A stretch of DNA of 64,000 nt from JANNNF01 sp963772935 (GTDB taxonomy: Bacteria > Pseudomonadota > Alphaproteobacteria > Rhodobacterales > Rhodobacteraceae): assembly GCA_963772935.1 (NCBI GenBank), contig CAVYZK010000007.1:124001-188000 (forward strand). The letters are read 5' to 3'. The first letter of the stretch is position 1. The number at the start of each line of letters is the position of its first letter. The position numbers and the translations under genes were made by a program. The notes beneath the pieces are model-generated. The model saw only the letters and a list, made by a program, of their open reading frames with translations, was not told the origin of the DNA and ran no database searches. Positions 62,461 to 64,000 of the stretch are shown piece by piece.

Positions 62461-63714
62461 TTACTTCAGAAAGCCGCCTTCTTTCGCCGCTGTGTCGTAG
62501 GCCGATTTCACATCAGCCAGTGCCTGATCCGCGTCTTCTTTGCCCGCGATGAAATCGGCCAGTTCGGTTGACAGCGCGGTGTGCAGCAGGCCCATGTAAG
62601 GCTGCATCGGATAGGGCTTGGCCCCGCCCTTGGCGTTGCCGATCACGCCCACGGCCGTCGGGCCGGGCTCATAGCCCGCCACCAGCCAGGTCGCCACGCC
62701 GGGATGTGCTGCCACGGTTTCCGGGCTGATGCCTTTGACCATCGCCTGAAAAGATGCCGCTGCATCTTCATCCGAGATGTTGGCGGCAATGGTAAAGCCA
62801 TCCCACCACAGGGCCGCCGCCGGAATGGTGCCGCCGTTGATGGTCGGGGCCGCTGCAAAGCCGGTGTTTGCGGCAATTTCGGCATTGGCCGTTGCCGGAT
62901 CAACCACTGCCGAGGCCAAAGACCCCCACTGGTTCATCAGCGCGACATTGCCCGCATCCCAAACCTTGTTCAGCTCGTTCGCGTCATAGGTCAGGTAGTC
63001 GGGGTTCATGAAGCCCGTCATCGCCCGCATGGTTTCCAGCACCTTGCGGCCATTGTCGTTGTCAATCGCCAGTTCAGCCGAGCCATCGGCAAAGAAGTTG
63101 GCACCGGTGCCCAGATACATGTTCACAAATTCCGCCGCCAGATCCCAGCCGGGCTTGTCCGACGCGGCCAGCGGATATTCCATCAGGCCCTTGTCCTTGA
63201 TCGCCTGCGCTGCCGTCAGCAATTCTTCATAGCTGGTCGGCACGCCCACGCCTGCCTTGTCCAGAATATCCTTGCGGTAGAACAGGTGCTGGCCGTTGCC
63301 CATGAAGGCAATCGCCATGATCTTGCCGTCGATCTTGATCAACTGGTTCGGCTGCAGGCTGGCGCCGTATTTCGCGACCAGATCATCCAGCGGGCGGATC
63401 AGGCCATCGTTCAGCAGCGGCACGATGGAGTTGTTGGCGACCACGGCCACGGTATATTCCGCCGGATTGGCGGTCAGCGCGGGGCCTTGGATGTTCTTGT
63501 GTTCCGCCGTCGCGTTGGCCGTCACGGTGACGGTATCGGTCGCGCAGGTCGCGGCCACATCGTTGACGATGCGCAGCGCCTCAAAGTCGTTCGACAGGAT
63601 GCGCACTGATCCTGCACCCGCGATGCCGCAATCGGCCATCGCCATGCCGCCCACCATAAGGGCCGCAACGCTTACCGCGCCTGCCATCAAGGCCTTGGTC
63701 ATTTTCATTTTCAT
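62461..63714 (-). CDS. ABC transporter sugar-binding protein
   Basis: The 417-residue binding protein has a signal peptide (KALMAGAVSVAALMVGGMAMA) and the fold of MalE/UgpB-type proteins (LDDLVAKYGASL, FYRKDILDKAGVGVPTSYEEL, GNVALMNQWGSLA). It delivers a sugar, polyol or related compound to the permeases. ATG at 63,714 has AGAGGGG upstream. A LacI-3 operator lies 85 bases upstream. Confidence 0.93.
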   Translation of the reverse strand: MKMKMTKALMAGAVSVAALMVGGMAMADCGIAGAGSVRILSNDFEALRIVNDVAATCATDTVTVTANATAEHKNIQGPALTANPAEYTVAVVANNSIVPLLNDGLIRPLDDLVAKYGASLQPNQLIKIDGKIMAIAFMGNGQHLFYRKDILDKAGVGVPTSYEELLTAAQAIKDKGLMEYPLAASDKPGWDLAAEFVNMYLGTGANFFADGSAELAIDNDNGRKVLETMRAMTGFMNPDYLTYDANELNKVWDAGNVALMNQWGSLASAVVDPATANAEIAANTGFAAAPTINGGTIPAAALWWDGFTIAANISDEDAAASFQAMVKGISPETVAAHPGVATWLVAGYEPGPTAVGVIGNAKGGAKPYPMQPYMGLLHTALSTELADFIAGKEDADQALADVKSAYDTAAKEGGFLK

Positions 63715-63798
63715 ATCGCACCCCTCTGTTGGTGATTTCATCTCTGTCGGCGGAACGTGTCAGCCCGGAACCAATCTACCCCCAAAGCTAAACATTCT

Positions 63799-63814
63799 TT
63801 GCATACGATTGCAA
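63799..63814. promoter_or_regulatory. LacI-3 operator upstream of the ABC binding protein
   Basis: TTGCATACGATTGCAA, an almost complete palindrome centred on CG, 85 bases before the binding-protein start. It is the best copy of the LacI-3 motif. Confidence 0.72.
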
Positions 63815-63876
63815 ACAGAATGTTGTGCGCCCACACAGGATTCCATCGCCTGTCACAGGGATGCGCAAAAAATCAA

Positions 63877-63900
63877 CGGCCCGCCGTTGCGGGCGGGCCG
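63877..63900 (-). terminator. terminator of the right-edge gene
   Basis: CGGCCCGCC (63,877-63,885) pairs with GGCGGGCCG (63,892-63,900); on the minus strand it is followed by TTGATTTTTT. This is a classic intrinsic terminator for the gene entering from the right. Confidence 0.8.
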
Positions 63901-63924
63901 TGCTGTCGGGCGTATGGTCCGGGT

Positions 63925-64000
63925 CTAGCAGGCCAGCATTGCTGCCTTGCGATCGGCCATCTGCGCCAGTTTCACCTGCACCAGCGCCGAGGCTTCGTCG
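63925..64000 (-). CDS. C-terminal end of an unidentified gene
   Basis: Only the last 24 codons are visible (ending ADRKAAMLAC then TAG). A terminator follows 25 bases downstream, which supports a real gene end. Nothing can be said about its function. Confidence 0.5.
   Translation of the reverse strand, partial: DEASALVQVKLAQMADRKAAMLAC

Overview
The window looks like 64 kb of a GC-rich alphaproteobacterial chromosome, most likely Rhodobacteraceae/Rhodobacterales. This is inferred from gene order and protein character (parAB-rsmG-mnmG-mnmE-rho-hemJ beside maf-aroE-coaE-dnaQ-secB, an HslV with a short propeptide, a Tim44-like protein, a HemW with a CxxxCxxC cluster motif), not from any database search.

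Bases 1-27,000 are the replication-origin neighbourhood. A glycosyltransferase-like fragment is followed by hslV-(membrane protein)-hslU-mutS, then grpE/hrcA, rph-rdgB-ridA-hemW, and the leftward block parB-parA-rsmG-mnmG-mnmE-rho-hemJ. A gene-free 411-bp stretch (18,599-19,009) carries DnaA boxes and an AT-rich tract and is called oriC. To its right run maf-aroE-coaE-dnaQ, secB, fxsA, a Tim44-like gene, mltA, an Smr gene, an alpha/beta-hydrolase lipoprotein and msrA. Three exact 16-bp parS sites lie 3-9 kb from oriC. Two of them contain the GTG that best fits as the start codon of the downstream gene (ridA-like, mnmG).

Bases 27,100-39,700 form a catabolic locus under a LacI-type regulator. 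Its genes are a hydroxyacyl-CoA-dehydrogenase-like enzyme, an isocitrate-lyase/PEP-mutase-family lyase, an N-carbamoylsarcosine-amidase-like hydrolase, LeuD/LeuC-type hydratase subunits, HyuA/HyuB (ATP-dependent hydantoinase/oxoprolinase type), an iron alcohol dehydrogenase, a RutF-like flavin reductase and a RutA-like flavin monooxygenase. A shared operator-like palindrome (GAATRCGYATTC) sits upstream of the regulator, between leuC and hyuA, and upstream of the monooxygenase. This is the best candidate for an undescribed pathway, perhaps ring-opening of an N-heterocycle or cyclic ureide, hydration of the resulting unsaturated diacid, and C-C cleavage. The substrate is not known.

Bases 39,900-50,700 hold a ribose-type ABC transporter operon that continues into an epimerase and an SDR. 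Next come an SDR plus histidinol-dehydrogenase-like pair with its own LacI regulator and two TGAAATTATTTCA operators, then a class IV aminotransferase, a sulfotransferase-like protein and a thioesterase.

Bases 50,760-63,820 contain a second SDR plus HisD-like pair, joined to a bicupin, an alpha/beta hydrolase and an HpcH/HpaI aldolase. A third, divergent HisD-like gene follows, then a LacI regulator coupled to a 47-residue AtzG-like protein and an amidase, then a sugar-type ABC importer. Three TTGCATACGATTGCAA-like operators mark this regulon.

Six single-base insertions break four otherwise well-conserved genes: the first gene, hslV, mnmG, and an ABC permease hit three times. Removing one base restores each, so sequencing or assembly error is the likeliest explanation. 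No tRNA, rRNA, CRISPR array or insertion sequence was seen.
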